NCBI RefSeq assembly: GCF_001317355.1
Contig: NZ_LKET01000014.1
Coordinates: 1-64,000 of the forward strand
DNA from: Oxobacter pfennigii
GTDB lineage: Bacteria > Bacillota > Clostridia > Clostridiales > Oxobacteraceae
Direction: 5' to 3'
Length of the DNA stretch: 64,000 nt
Shown here: one piece after another, positions 17,587-26,420 of the stretch
Position numbering within the stretch: the stretch's first letter is position 1
Layout of the letters: each line of letters starts with the position of its first letter
Position numbers and translations under genes: made by a program
Notes under the pieces: generated by a model
The model's input: the letters and a program-made list of their open reading frames with translations, nothing else
Told to the model about the DNA's origin: nothing
The model's database searches: none

Positions 17587-19488
17587 TCAAATACCTAAGC
17601 TTGCCCGTTTTGACATAATGTGTTCCTCTATCTGTTCTGCAGCTTTCACCATATCCTGCTCTACGTTAGCCTTACCCCCCACAAGGTCTTCAACGGCGCC
17701 TGTAAGAATGCTTGTAACATTTGGTGCTCCAGCTACCGGCGGTACAGGTCCTAAGTGTGTTAAAAGTCCGAAGGCTATGGCAAATACTCCGTCAACCACA
17801 GCTTTTTGCTCCAGATATTCCGGTGCCGACGCTGCCACAGGCAGTTGACTTGGGTCTACCCCAAGGGCTTCGGAAATTGCAGTTACCGCGATTCCTATCC
17901 TGCCTATATCTATGCAGGAGCCGAAGTTTAATACCGGCGGTACATTCAATGCCTTGCAGATAGCCTTAAGTTTTTCTCCTGCATAGTCTGATGCTTCCAG
18001 AGTCTGAAGCCCTTCTATCTGAGCTCCGCTGGCTACACAGCCTGCAGTTATAACCATAATATCTTTCTTAAGCAATTCCTTTATAAGCTGCAGTGACGCC
18101 GAGTCATGTCCGTTCCTGTTGTTCGTACATCCAACAACGGCTACTATACCTTTTATCTGACCCGACTTTATTACATCAAGCAATGGGTCTAAGGATCCGC
18201 CAAGAACTCCAAGAAGGGATTCAACGCCTACTCCAGCTATAACATCCGACTTATATTTAGGGACTTTAACTGCATTTACGGTGCCGCGTTTTTTATATGC
18301 TTCGATAGCCATCATAACAAGCTCTCTTGCCTGTTCTTTTACTTTTTCGGGGACATAATCCATATTCGTATCTACTCCATCCATCCTAAGGACGTGAGAT
18401 ACCGAAACAAGTTTGGTATGGAACTTGTCGGCAGCAAGTTTAAGGCCGGGTATGGAGCAGTTAAGATCCATCATTACAAGGTCAACAGCCCCTGTTGTAA
18501 CCATAAGCTCCTGGGTCAGCCAGTTGCCAAGCTGCCCTGCAAATCCCTTTCCTGCCGTATTAAGCCTTTGTAAAAGTTCCTGCCCCGTATCCATTGACCC
18601 ATAAAGCTTTATACCTTTTGCTCCGGCTTCCTTTGCCAGGTAGTTAAGCTCCTCATCTTCAGCTATTGCCTTCAGTACGGCCACTGCGACGTATGGCACG
18701 TGTCCATGGGCTACGATGTTTACAGTTTCAGTATCCAGCACCCCAAGGTCTGCTTGTGTTACGCCAATCTGCGGATTACCCAAAATAATGTCCTGAAGTG
18801 TGATGGTAGCTATCAATCCCATGTATCCTGCCGCGATAGAAAGCCTCATTGTGGTCAGCAGCAGGTCAACAGGGTCTGTATTAATATTGCTCATGGTCTT
18901 TGTCATTGCATCCCTTAATTCGGAAAGAGGCCCTCCGGGAATAATACCGAGTTTATCCCATGCGCTAAGCCTGGTCTTAGGCGCAAGAAGCTCTACCAAT
19001 TTTAAAGGCTCCCTTGTCTCTTTCCTCAACTCATATGCTACTGCATTTGCAAGATCTGCCGCAATAGCATTTATATCTCTTGAGGTATCTATACCAAGAG
19101 CCCCCGCTATATCCTTAAGCTTTCCTTCCTCCATAATCTTATATGGAGTCTTACCCTCGGCTGTTGCTTTCAGTGTGTTTATCGCTTCTTCCAACTGGTG
19201 GGAATAGGCTGAAAGGCCATGACATGCCAGGCGCAGCAGGTTTCTTGCGGCAATAGTATCGGCTGTAGCCCCGCATATAGCCCTTGGAGCTTTTGGGGTT
19301 ATCCTGCAGGGTCCATGGGAGCAAAGCTGGCAGCATACTCCCTCCATTCCAAAACTGCATTGTGGCAGCTGGTCCTGATACCTGTCGAAAGTTGTTTTTA
19401 TTCCAAGTTCCTGGGCCCTTCCGTACATCTCCTGTATGGAAGCATGACTTGATGTGCATGTTGAACAATCTATTGTGCATTTAGCCAT
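17587..19488 (-). CDS. cooS: Anaerobic Ni-Fe carbon monoxide dehydrogenase, catalytic subunit
   Basis: The 633-residue protein catalyses CO + H2O to CO2 + 2e- + 2H+ at a Ni-Fe-S C-cluster. The N-terminus has the cysteine sets for the D- and B-clusters (CTIDCSTC and CSFGMEGVCCQLCSHGPC). Later blocks include HGHVPYV, VGCTNNRNG, TAGCVASGA and NFGSCIDIGR, all typical of CooS. The length is normal. It is last in the operon ferredoxin-oxidoreductase-cooS, the arrangement used for passing CO electrons to ferredoxin and on to NAD(P)H. No acetyl-CoA synthase gene (acsB) or nickel-insertion gene (cooC) lies beside it, so this is a monofunctional enzyme. Confidence 0.96.
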   Translation of the reverse strand: MAKCTIDCSTCTSSHASIQEMYGRAQELGIKTTFDRYQDQLPQCSFGMEGVCCQLCSHGPCRITPKAPRAICGATADTIAARNLLRLACHGLSAYSHQLEEAINTLKATAEGKTPYKIMEEGKLKDIAGALGIDTSRDINAIAADLANAVAYELRKETREPLKLVELLAPKTRLSAWDKLGIIPGGPLSELRDAMTKTMSNINTDPVDLLLTTMRLSIAAGYMGLIATITLQDIILGNPQIGVTQADLGVLDTETVNIVAHGHVPYVAVAVLKAIAEDEELNYLAKEAGAKGIKLYGSMDTGQELLQRLNTAGKGFAGQLGNWLTQELMVTTGAVDLVMMDLNCSIPGLKLAADKFHTKLVSVSHVLRMDGVDTNMDYVPEKVKEQARELVMMAIEAYKKRGTVNAVKVPKYKSDVIAGVGVESLLGVLGGSLDPLLDVIKSGQIKGIVAVVGCTNNRNGHDSASLQLIKELLKKDIMVITAGCVASGAQIEGLQTLEASDYAGEKLKAICKALNVPPVLNFGSCIDIGRIGIAVTAISEALGVDPSQLPVAASAPEYLEQKAVVDGVFAIAFGLLTHLGPVPPVAGAPNVTSILTGAVEDLVGGKANVEQDMVKAAEQIEEHIMSKRASLGI

Positions 19489-19515
19489 ATTAATTCTCCT
19501 CTCCTATCTAAAAAT

Positions 19516-20781
19516 TTATTGGTTTACCAATTGATACGCATAACTGTATCTGTCGGATAATAAACGATGTTTGACATTGGAAGCGTCTTTCCCATTCCTG
19601 ATATAGCCGGCTACAACTCCGGCATTTTGTATATCTCCGAGAAATATCATTCCTACAGGTATATCATCCTTTAGTACAATTTTCCTATATACTTTCTGAT
19701 GTTCATCATAATGCACCAGAGTCTCAAATCCTTCTCCTTCTGGAGGGTTAATGGTGCCTACCGATATAAAAGGCACTTCTCTGAATTCCGATGTATTTTG
19801 CATACTTACCTGTTCAACAAATCTTTTCTTTAAACCCGCCATATTATATCCTGCAAATTTTCCCTGGATTACTGCATTAGGCCATATTGGACTTAGCCGT
19901 TTAAGTTTTGTTACAGCATCCGTCGTCTCCGTCACATCTCCAGCGGCGTATATATTTTCTATATTTGTCTGCATATATTCATCGACAATGATTCCCTTAT
20001 CTGTGCTTATACCGCTGCCTTTAACCATATCCATATTGGCTTTTGTGCCTGATGCAAACACCAGCATATCGCAGGATATCATCGTACCATCGGCCAGCAT
20101 AACTCCCTTGATTTCCTTAGCTTTAAAGAACCTCATTAACTTTGAATATGCTATTATTTCCGATATTTTGCAGCCTAGCTTAAGCTCTATGCCTGACTTT
20201 TCAATCTCATTTCGCATCAGTCCGGCAGCAAAGTCATCCAGCTGGCCGCTGAGTATTCTATTTGACCTTCCGATTACCACTACGTCCTTTTTTCTTTTTC
20301 TAAGGGCAAAGGCCAGTTCAATTCCTATAAACCCGCTGCCTATAATGGCTACTTTTTTACATCTTCCGCTATCCCTCAGTATTTTTTCTGCATCTTCAAG
20401 GCTGTTCAAAGTGTATGGAGTTATATTCTCTATGCTCATGAATTCCGGGATCAGCGGAATACTCCCTGTAGCGATGAGAAGCTTGTCATAATGGATCCGG
20501 CTCATATCCTCCAATATAACGCAGGCAGACTGGGGCAAAATAGCTGTTACCGTTTTACCGAGAAGGGTTTTTATTTTATTGCGGCGATAAAAATCAAAAT
20601 CCCTGATGCCAAGTTCTTCTTTACCCAACTCTCCCGATATATAGTCCGGCAATAAGCAGCGGGAATATACCGGCTCCTGCTCTTTTGATATAATGAGGAT
20701 GTCGCATTTTTTATCCAGCTTCCTTATCTCCTGGGCAGCTGAAATTCCGGCAGCGCTATTACCGATGATTACATAGTGCAT
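19516..20781 (-). CDS. FAD/NAD(P)-dependent pyridine nucleotide-disulfide-type oxidoreductase of the CODH operon
   Basis: The 421-residue flavoprotein has the FAD loop IGNSAAGISAA at its N-terminus, a second NAD-binding loop IGSGFIGIELA and the C-terminal YAAGDVTE FAD motif. It belongs to the NADH:rubredoxin/nitrite reductase-type family found beside cooS-cooF in Carboxydothermus-like organisms, where it is thought to move CO-derived electrons from ferredoxin to NAD(P)+. The ATG at 20781 is chosen because GGGAGGAGGGGG precedes it. The upstream in-frame TTG at 20805 lies within the ferredoxin gene. It is 27 bp upstream of cooS. Confidence 0.9.
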   Translation of the reverse strand: MHYVIIGNSAAGISAAQEIRKLDKKCDILIISKEQEPVYSRCLLPDYISGELGKEELGIRDFDFYRRNKIKTLLGKTVTAILPQSACVILEDMSRIHYDKLLIATGSIPLIPEFMSIENITPYTLNSLEDAEKILRDSGRCKKVAIIGSGFIGIELAFALRKRKKDVVVIGRSNRILSGQLDDFAAGLMRNEIEKSGIELKLGCKISEIIAYSKLMRFFKAKEIKGVMLADGTMISCDMLVFASGTKANMDMVKGSGISTDKGIIVDEYMQTNIENIYAAGDVTETTDAVTKLKRLSPIWPNAVIQGKFAGYNMAGLKKRFVEQVSMQNTSEFREVPFISVGTINPPEGEGFETLVHYDEHQKVYRKIVLKDDIPVGMIFLGDIQNAGVVAGYIRNGKDASNVKHRLLSDRYSYAYQLVNQ

Positions 20782-20801
20782 AGAATTCCCCCTCCTCCCT
20801 A

Positions 20802-21293
20802 TCAATCTTTAATTTCATACGCGGTAATTTTTCTTTTATAATCGGCAAATTCCTCTTCTTCCATTAACACAATAGCACCTGTTGGACATGCTTCTGCGCA
20901 TGCCGGACCGGCAGCCCTGTTTTTGCATAAATCGCATTTTACGGCAACTTTTTGTGACCCGTCTTTTTTAGGAGTAATTACTCCATAAGGACATGCCATG
21001 ATGCACATCCAGCAGCCTACGCATTTCTGAAGGTTTCCTTCGTTGCTTACAATTCCTGTTTCGGAATCTTTTTGCATGGCTCCGCTCATACATGCATTTA
21101 CGCATGCAGGGTTTTCACAGTGATGGCACACTAAAGGTACCGGTTTGCCCTTCACCGCCTGGACGCTTATGCGGCCCGGCTCAATTTTTGATGCCGATTG
21201 ATATGTGGAAGCCTTTTCATGGGCAAGTGTACATGCCACAACACAGCTCATGCAGCCGTTGCATTTTTCTTTTATCACAAATATCTTCTTCAT
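20802..21293 (-). CDS. cooF: CooF-like four-cluster ferredoxin
   Basis: The 163-residue polyferredoxin has four [4Fe-4S]-type cysteine sets (CNGCMSCVVAC, CHHCENPACVNAC, CVGCWMCIMACP, CDLCKN...CAEACP), like CooF and HycB/DmsB electron-transfer subunits. It should take electrons from CooS. AGAAGGAGG before the ATG at 21293 sets the start, rather than the longer frame opening at 21368. It is the first gene of the CODH operon. Confidence 0.9.
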   Translation of the reverse strand: MKKIFVIKEKCNGCMSCVVACTLAHEKASTYQSASKIEPGRISVQAVKGKPVPLVCHHCENPACVNACMSGAMQKDSETGIVSNEGNLQKCVGCWMCIMACPYGVITPKKDGSQKVAVKCDLCKNRAAGPACAEACPTGAIVLMEEEEFADYKRKITAYEIKD

Positions 21294-21326
21294 CAACAAC
21301 CCTCCTTCTCTGTATATATTGAAATA

Positions 21327-21391
21327 AGTATACGAAAACCTCATAATAAAGAAAAATAAATATCTCACATAAAAATGTGTTTTATATCACA
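21327..21391 (-). promoter_or_regulatory. CODH operon promoter with CRP-like operator
   Basis: TGTGT-TTTATA-TCACA at 21376-21391 differs from the CRP consensus TGTGA-N6-TCACA at one base. On the minus strand a TATACT -10 (complement of 21327-21332) places transcription start near 21320. The operator centre is then about 62-64 bp upstream, close to the class I activator spacing. No good -35 is seen, as expected for an activated promoter. A partly overlapping CACAT/ATGTG palindrome lies at 21366-21379. Confidence 0.6.
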
Positions 21392-21505
21392 CAAAAAATG
21401 TTATTAAAATGGAAATACATAAATTTTAGAATCATGGAGAACCTTTGAGAATATCTTTCGTCTAATAAATGGAAATAATTAATTAACAGAAAGGGGAGCG
21501 ATGTC

Positions 21506-22450
21506 TTGGACAATTTAAATAAATCCAAAAAAATTATGGCTTTTGCTGCCGTTTTAGTAGCAGTTTTAAGCTGTACATTTGTATTGATGGCTGTGTATAA
21601 CAACGGCAGTTCACGGCAAGAAATAAGTAAACTGTTACCTGACAAGAAGGATAATCTTAAACAGGACGAGCAGGATGTAGAGGAATTGGTGGAAGCTTTC
21701 GGAAAAAGGCTCCAAATGGTCTCCCTCCTGGCTCCAAAAGATGTGGTGGCTGCAAGCATTGAAAAGAATTACAGCAGTTATGTGACGACTGAGCTGCTGC
21801 AAAAATGGAGCTCTGATCCGCAAAGCGCACCCGGCCGCAGGGTTTCCAGCCCATGGCCCGACCGTATTGATATTTTGAGAATGGAAATGGCAGATAAGAA
21901 TGAATACACTGTTTATGGAGAGATCATCGAGGTTACCAGCGTGGAGCTGGCAAAGGGAGGGGCTGCCGCCAAGCGTCCGGTCACCATTGTGGTCCAGAAG
22001 GTAAAGGACCGCTGGCTTATCAGCAACATGACCCTAGGCGAGTACGTACAATATGGCCCTGTTGTTTATGAAAATATCCGGTATGGCTTCCAATTTCATC
22101 TTCCGGAAACCTGGAAAGGATATTCAATAATTGAGGAACAATGGGAAGGAACCTCCGGGACGGATATTATTGAAGCCGGTCCGCAGCTTTTGATACGGCA
22201 TCCGGATTGGAGCCAGAAGGACCCACATCAGGACATCCCTATTATGATTTTTACATTTGAACAGTGGGACGCTCTGAATGAGGGAGATTTCTTTGTCAGC
22301 GCGGCGCCTATTGGCCCAAGCAAATTGGGCAGCAATTCTAAATACGTTTTTGCGCTGCCGGCCCGCTACAACCATGCCTTAATGACGGGCTTTGAGGAAG
22401 TGGAGGAAATTTTAAAAGGCAGCCCCCTTTGGCCTCTAGAACCGTCTTAG
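21506..22450 (+). CDS. Secreted or membrane-anchored protein of unknown function
   Basis: The 314-residue protein has an N-terminal hydrophobic helix (residues 11-29, with a Cys at 23 that is not in a good lipobox), a charged linker, an NTF2-like-looking region (about 55-180) and a C-terminal region rich in aromatic residues (HLPETWKGYSI and similar). The start is TTG at 21506 with AAAGGGGAG upstream. Its codons are visibly richer in G and C than those of its neighbours (for example around 22140-22330), a hint of transfer from a higher-G+C Firmicute such as Paenibacillus-like bacteria. I do not recognise a function. Repeat copy C begins 28 nt after its stop. Confidence 0.75.
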   Translation: MDNLNKSKKIMAFAAVLVAVLSCTFVLMAVYNNGSSRQEISKLLPDKKDNLKQDEQDVEELVEAFGKRLQMVSLLAPKDVVAASIEKNYSSYVTTELLQKWSSDPQSAPGRRVSSPWPDRIDILRMEMADKNEYTVYGEIIEVTSVELAKGGAAAKRPVTIVVQKVKDRWLISNMTLGEYVQYGPVVYENIRYGFQFHLPETWKGYSIIEEQWEGTSGTDIIEAGPQLLIRHPDWSQKDPHQDIPIMIFTFEQWDALNEGDFFVSAAPIGPSKLGSNSKYVFALPARYNHALMTGFEEVEEILKGSPLWPLEPS

Positions 22451-22478
22451 AAGATGGGGGATATTCAATAATATTCAT

Positions 22479-22681
22479 GGGCTGTCGCATTGACACACTG
22501 CATTTACTGTGCTTGAGTTCTGCAAGTTCTAAGGTTCCCTGCCTTGAAAATACAAGAATTTTTAAACTTCTTCCGTTCAAACAATCTAAAATTCTAAGTA
22601 ATATCTTTGGCAGAGTCACCAAGAGCTTTAGAGAGAACTCTCTCAAATGCTCATTTATGTTGTTTCAAATGCGACAGCCCC
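22479..22681 (-). repeat. Long-hairpin repeat, copy C (about 200 bp)
   Basis: The 203-bp copy is inverted relative to copies A and B. Ends GGGCTGTCGCAT and ATGCGACAGCCCC pair, and complementarity extends into the flanks (ATATTCATG on the left, CATGAATAT on the right). It occupies nearly all of the gap between the stops of the secreted-protein gene and the convergent ABC gene. No other terminator is visible there. Confidence 0.9.
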
Positions 22682-22706
22682 ATGAATATCTGTCATCACC
22701 TGCATA

Positions 22707-24569
22707 TTAATTTTCCGTTGAATTAGTAAACTGGCTAAAGTAAAGGTTGTGATATACGCCTTTATATTTTAAAAGGCTTTCATGGTCTCCTTTTTCAACT
22801 ATCTCCCCTCCGTCAATTACCATGATTATATCCGCATCCCTTATGGTGCTTAAACGGTGGGCTATAATAAAGCTGGTTCGGCCTTCCATTAATTTCAGCA
22901 TAGCTTCCTGTATATGAAGCTCGGTGCGGGTATCAACGCTGCTTGTAGCCTCGTCCAGTATCAGTATGGAGGGGTTTTTCAATATTGCCCTGGCAATGGC
23001 CAGAAGCTGTCTTTGTCCTTGGCTTAAATTTCCTCCGCTCTCCGTGAGTACGGTATCATATCCTTTAGGGAGCCTCCTTATAAAAGGATGGGCATTTGCC
23101 ATAATTGAGGCTGCAATTATATCCTCATCTTTAGCATCAGGACTTCCATATTTTAAATTTTCTTTTATGGTACCGGTAAATAAATAAGTATCCTGCAGCA
23201 CTATCCCAAAGCACCTTCTTAAACTGTCTCTGGTATATTCCCTTATGTCTAAACCGTCTATTAAAATACTTCCTTCTGTTACATCATAGAATCTGGTCAG
23301 CAAATTTACTATTGTGGTTTTACCGGCTCCGGTAGGTCCGACCAAGGCTATGGTGCTTCCCGCATGTGCTTCAAAGCTTATATTTTTAAGTACTTTTAAA
23401 TCATTCCGGTAACCAAAGCTTACATTGTCAAATATAACATTACCTCTTGGATTTTTAAGTTCAATTGCATCTTCAGCATCCTTAGGCTCTTCCTCCTGAT
23501 CTAATATTTCAAAGACTCTTTCAGCCCCGGCTACTGCCGACTGAAGGTTATTAAATATGTTTGCCATCTCATTTAAGGGCCTGGCAAACTGCCTTGAATA
23601 ACTTAAAAAGCTGGCAATGATGCCGATGGTAATCAGATCGTTGACTGCCAATACTCCGCCTACACCGGCTACAGCAGCAAAGCCTATGTTGTTTATGACG
23701 TTCATCATGGGCATTATAAATCCCGACCACATATTGGCTTTCAAACCAACCTCGCACAATCTGTCATTTACTGCATCGAATTCTTCCATGGCCTTTTCTT
23801 CATGGTTAAAGGCTTTGATTATCTGTATACCCGATATGGTCTCCTCTATATGTCCGTTTAGCCTTCCCAATTCCGCCTGCTGGCTTTTAAACAATACATT
23901 GGTCCTTTTGGCAATGGTTTTGGTCAATAAAAATACCATTGGTATGGTTATAACACTTGCCAATGTCAGCATGGGGCTTAGTATAACCATCATTACAAAT
24001 GAACCCGATATAATTATTGAGCCTGTCATAAGCTGTGTGGTAATCTGGGATATAATGGTGCTTATGTTCTCAATATCATTTGATAATCTGCTCATAATTT
24101 CTCCATGGGTGTGCCTGTCAAAAAATGATACAGGCAAGCTTTGAAGCTTTGAAAAAAGTGTCCGCCTCAAGCTCATGACAATTCGCTGGGCAACGCCTGC
24201 CATGGTCCATTCCTGTAGAAAAACAACAATGGCATCAGATAGATAAACAATGGCAAGGATAGATATCATTTTGGTTAAAAGATTGAAATCCACCAAACCG
24301 CCCCTTGCTTCCATAGCATCCACAGACCGTCCTATGAGAAAGGGCACTAAAAGGCCTAAAAATGAGTTCAATAAAATGAACATGAAGGCAGCCATCAATA
24401 GTTTTCGTTCACCTGCGAAATATTCCCACATCCTTAATACCGTTGCCTTAAAATTTTTAGGCTTTATGACAGGCATGCCGCGGCGATTGCCTCCCGGCCT
24501 TCCGCTCATATTTATGACCGGAGTATAGGAATTATCCGCCCCTTTATTTCTTCCACTACTCTCTGCCAT
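22707..24569 (-). CDS. ABC exporter subunit with catalytic NBD (TM288-like)
   Basis: This 620-residue half-transporter has six membrane helices (about 55-340) followed by an ATPase with Walker A GPTGAGKTT, signature SQGQR and Walker B ILILDEATSSVD. The catalytic Glu is present. It begins immediately (0 bp) after the stop of the partner gene 24570-26297, so the pair forms a heterodimeric exporter of the TM287/288 or LmrCD type. Such pumps export drugs, lipids or peptides. Substrate unknown. Confidence 0.93.
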   Translation of the reverse strand: MAESSGRNKGADNSYTPVINMSGRPGGNRRGMPVIKPKNFKATVLRMWEYFAGERKLLMAAFMFILLNSFLGLLVPFLIGRSVDAMEARGGLVDFNLLTKMISILAIVYLSDAIVVFLQEWTMAGVAQRIVMSLRRTLFSKLQSLPVSFFDRHTHGEIMSRLSNDIENISTIISQITTQLMTGSIIISGSFVMMVILSPMLTLASVITIPMVFLLTKTIAKRTNVLFKSQQAELGRLNGHIEETISGIQIIKAFNHEEKAMEEFDAVNDRLCEVGLKANMWSGFIMPMMNVINNIGFAAVAGVGGVLAVNDLITIGIIASFLSYSRQFARPLNEMANIFNNLQSAVAGAERVFEILDQEEEPKDAEDAIELKNPRGNVIFDNVSFGYRNDLKVLKNISFEAHAGSTIALVGPTGAGKTTIVNLLTRFYDVTEGSILIDGLDIREYTRDSLRRCFGIVLQDTYLFTGTIKENLKYGSPDAKDEDIIAASIMANAHPFIRRLPKGYDTVLTESGGNLSQGQRQLLAIARAILKNPSILILDEATSSVDTRTELHIQEAMLKLMEGRTSFIIAHRLSTIRDADIIMVIDGGEIVEKGDHESLLKYKGVYHNLYFSQFTNSTEN

Positions 24570-26297
24570 TTAACTAACCTCCCTGCCGATCTGTGAATGG
24601 TATATATCCTTGTATACATCACAGCAATTTAAAAGTTCCTCATGACTGCCCATCCCTGCAATCTCACCATCATCCAATACAATTACCCTGTCAGCTCCCA
24701 TGACGGAGGTTATGCGCTGTGCAATTATAATACAGGTCAGCTTATTGAAATGCTGCCTCAGTGCCTGCCTTATTTTTGCTTCTGTATTCATATCCACCGC
24801 ACTTGTGCAATCATCAAGGATGAGTATCTTAGGCTCTTTAATAAGAGCTCTTGCTATAGATACTCTTTGTTTCTGACCTCCGGATAAATTGACTCCCCCC
24901 TGACCCAGCATGGTATTATAACCTTCGGGGAAAGAGGCGATGAAATCATGAGCCTGGGCTTCTTTTGCAGCCTTTAAAACTTCCTCGTATTTTGCATCTT
25001 CCTTGCCCCATAAAATATTATCCATGATAGTCCCTGTGAATAAAATTATTTTCTGGGGTACAATTGCTATACTGTTTCTCAATTCCTTCATATCCATGCT
25101 TTTAACATCCATACCGTCTATTTTTACACAGCCAGCCGACACGTCATAAAAACGGGGAATCAAATTTACAAGGCTGCTTTTACCCGAGCCTGTAGAACCG
25201 ATAATACCTAATGTTTCACCCGGCATGCAGGTAAAATTAATATTTTTGAGTGCGGGATGATTGTCATATCCGTCATATGAAAAATACACACCTTCAAAAT
25301 CAATTCTGCCTTTTATATTTAAAGGCTTTACAGGTTCTTTTGCCATAAACATAGTATTTTCTTCTGAAAATACTTCGCTTATACGTTCGGCAGAAGCCCG
25401 GGCTCTCACGAATGTGGTGAAGACAAAGGATATTCTTAAAAGAGAAAAAAGAATCTGGGTCATATAATTTATAAAAGCTATTATTTCTCCCACGCCCATA
25501 CTGCCTATATCTGTTAAGAGACCTCCAAACCACAGAACCGCAACTATGCCTAAATTAACAGCCAAGGATATTCCGGGTGAAAATATTGCCATAATCCTTG
25601 CGGCATTTATGGACATGGCTGCCATATACTCGTTGGTCTTTTGAAACCTTTGGTCTTCATAATCAAAGCTGTTAAAGGCTTTAACTACCCTTACACCGCT
25701 TAAGTATTCCCTCATTATAGTATTAACCTTATCCAAAGATTTCTGAACTTTTACAAAACGGGGGTATCCAAGCTTTAAATTAAGGTATATCAAGATACTT
25801 ATAAGAGGAATAACGGCCAGAAGCACCAAAGACATCCTTGGATTCAGCCTCACAGCCATTATAATGCTCCCAATACATAAAATAGGTGACTTCGCAAAAA
25901 ATCTCATAAGTCCGTTTGTAAAAGTCTGAATTTGTGTCACATCATTGGTCAGCCTTGTAATGAGGGATGCACCTTCAAATTTATCCAGATTGTCAAAGGA
26001 ATAGGTCTGTATCTTTTTAAAAAGGTCGGAACGCAATTGTGCGCCAAATTTCTGAGATACATTACTGGCCATTATATTGCGCCCCACTGCACCTATAGCT
26101 CCGATAAAAGTTACTAAAAGCATTATGGCACCGTTTTTAAGTACATAGTCCATTTGCTTATTCTTGACACCTATATCAACTATCTTTGACATTATAGAAG
26201 GCTGAAGGAGGTCGCAAAAAGCTTCTGTCATCAGAAATAAAATTGCAAGTGAAAAGCCCTTCCAGTATTTTTTTATATATTTATTTAAAAATTCCAT
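24570..26297 (-). CDS. ABC exporter subunit with degenerate NBD (TM287-like)
   Basis: The 575-residue half-transporter has six helices in the N-terminal half, Walker A GSTGSGKSS and signature LSGGQKQR. Its Walker B reads ILILDDCTSAVD, with Asp in place of the catalytic Glu. This is the signature of the degenerate ATP site of heterodimeric ABC exporters, and it complements the intact site of the downstream partner. It is the first gene of the two-gene operon. Confidence 0.93.
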   Translation of the reverse strand: MEFLNKYIKKYWKGFSLAILFLMTEAFCDLLQPSIMSKIVDIGVKNKQMDYVLKNGAIMLLVTFIGAIGAVGRNIMASNVSQKFGAQLRSDLFKKIQTYSFDNLDKFEGASLITRLTNDVTQIQTFTNGLMRFFAKSPILCIGSIIMAVRLNPRMSLVLLAVIPLISILIYLNLKLGYPRFVKVQKSLDKVNTIMREYLSGVRVVKAFNSFDYEDQRFQKTNEYMAAMSINAARIMAIFSPGISLAVNLGIVAVLWFGGLLTDIGSMGVGEIIAFINYMTQILFSLLRISFVFTTFVRARASAERISEVFSEENTMFMAKEPVKPLNIKGRIDFEGVYFSYDGYDNHPALKNINFTCMPGETLGIIGSTGSGKSSLVNLIPRFYDVSAGCVKIDGMDVKSMDMKELRNSIAIVPQKIILFTGTIMDNILWGKEDAKYEEVLKAAKEAQAHDFIASFPEGYNTMLGQGGVNLSGGQKQRVSIARALIKEPKILILDDCTSAVDMNTEAKIRQALRQHFNKLTCIIIAQRITSVMGADRVIVLDDGEIAGMGSHEELLNCCDVYKDIYHSQIGREVS

Positions 26298-26420
26298 CTA
26301 TTCCTCACCCCATAAAAATATATTCTCTCATTTAATCATCCAATGTCAATGCTTTTACTGTAACTATTTAAATTCATTTTAATATAATGGTATGATAGCA
26401 AATAAAAATCGGAGGATAAA

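Noticed and set aside
17721-19484. Several plus-strand frames of 60-135 codons opposite cooS
   Set aside because: They are antisense shadows of a well-conserved gene, with no ribosome binding sites or family features.
19751-20491. 246-codon plus-strand frame opposite the flavin oxidoreductase
   Set aside because: Its length follows from codon bias of the real gene on the minus strand; the opposite strand has FAD- and NAD-binding motifs.
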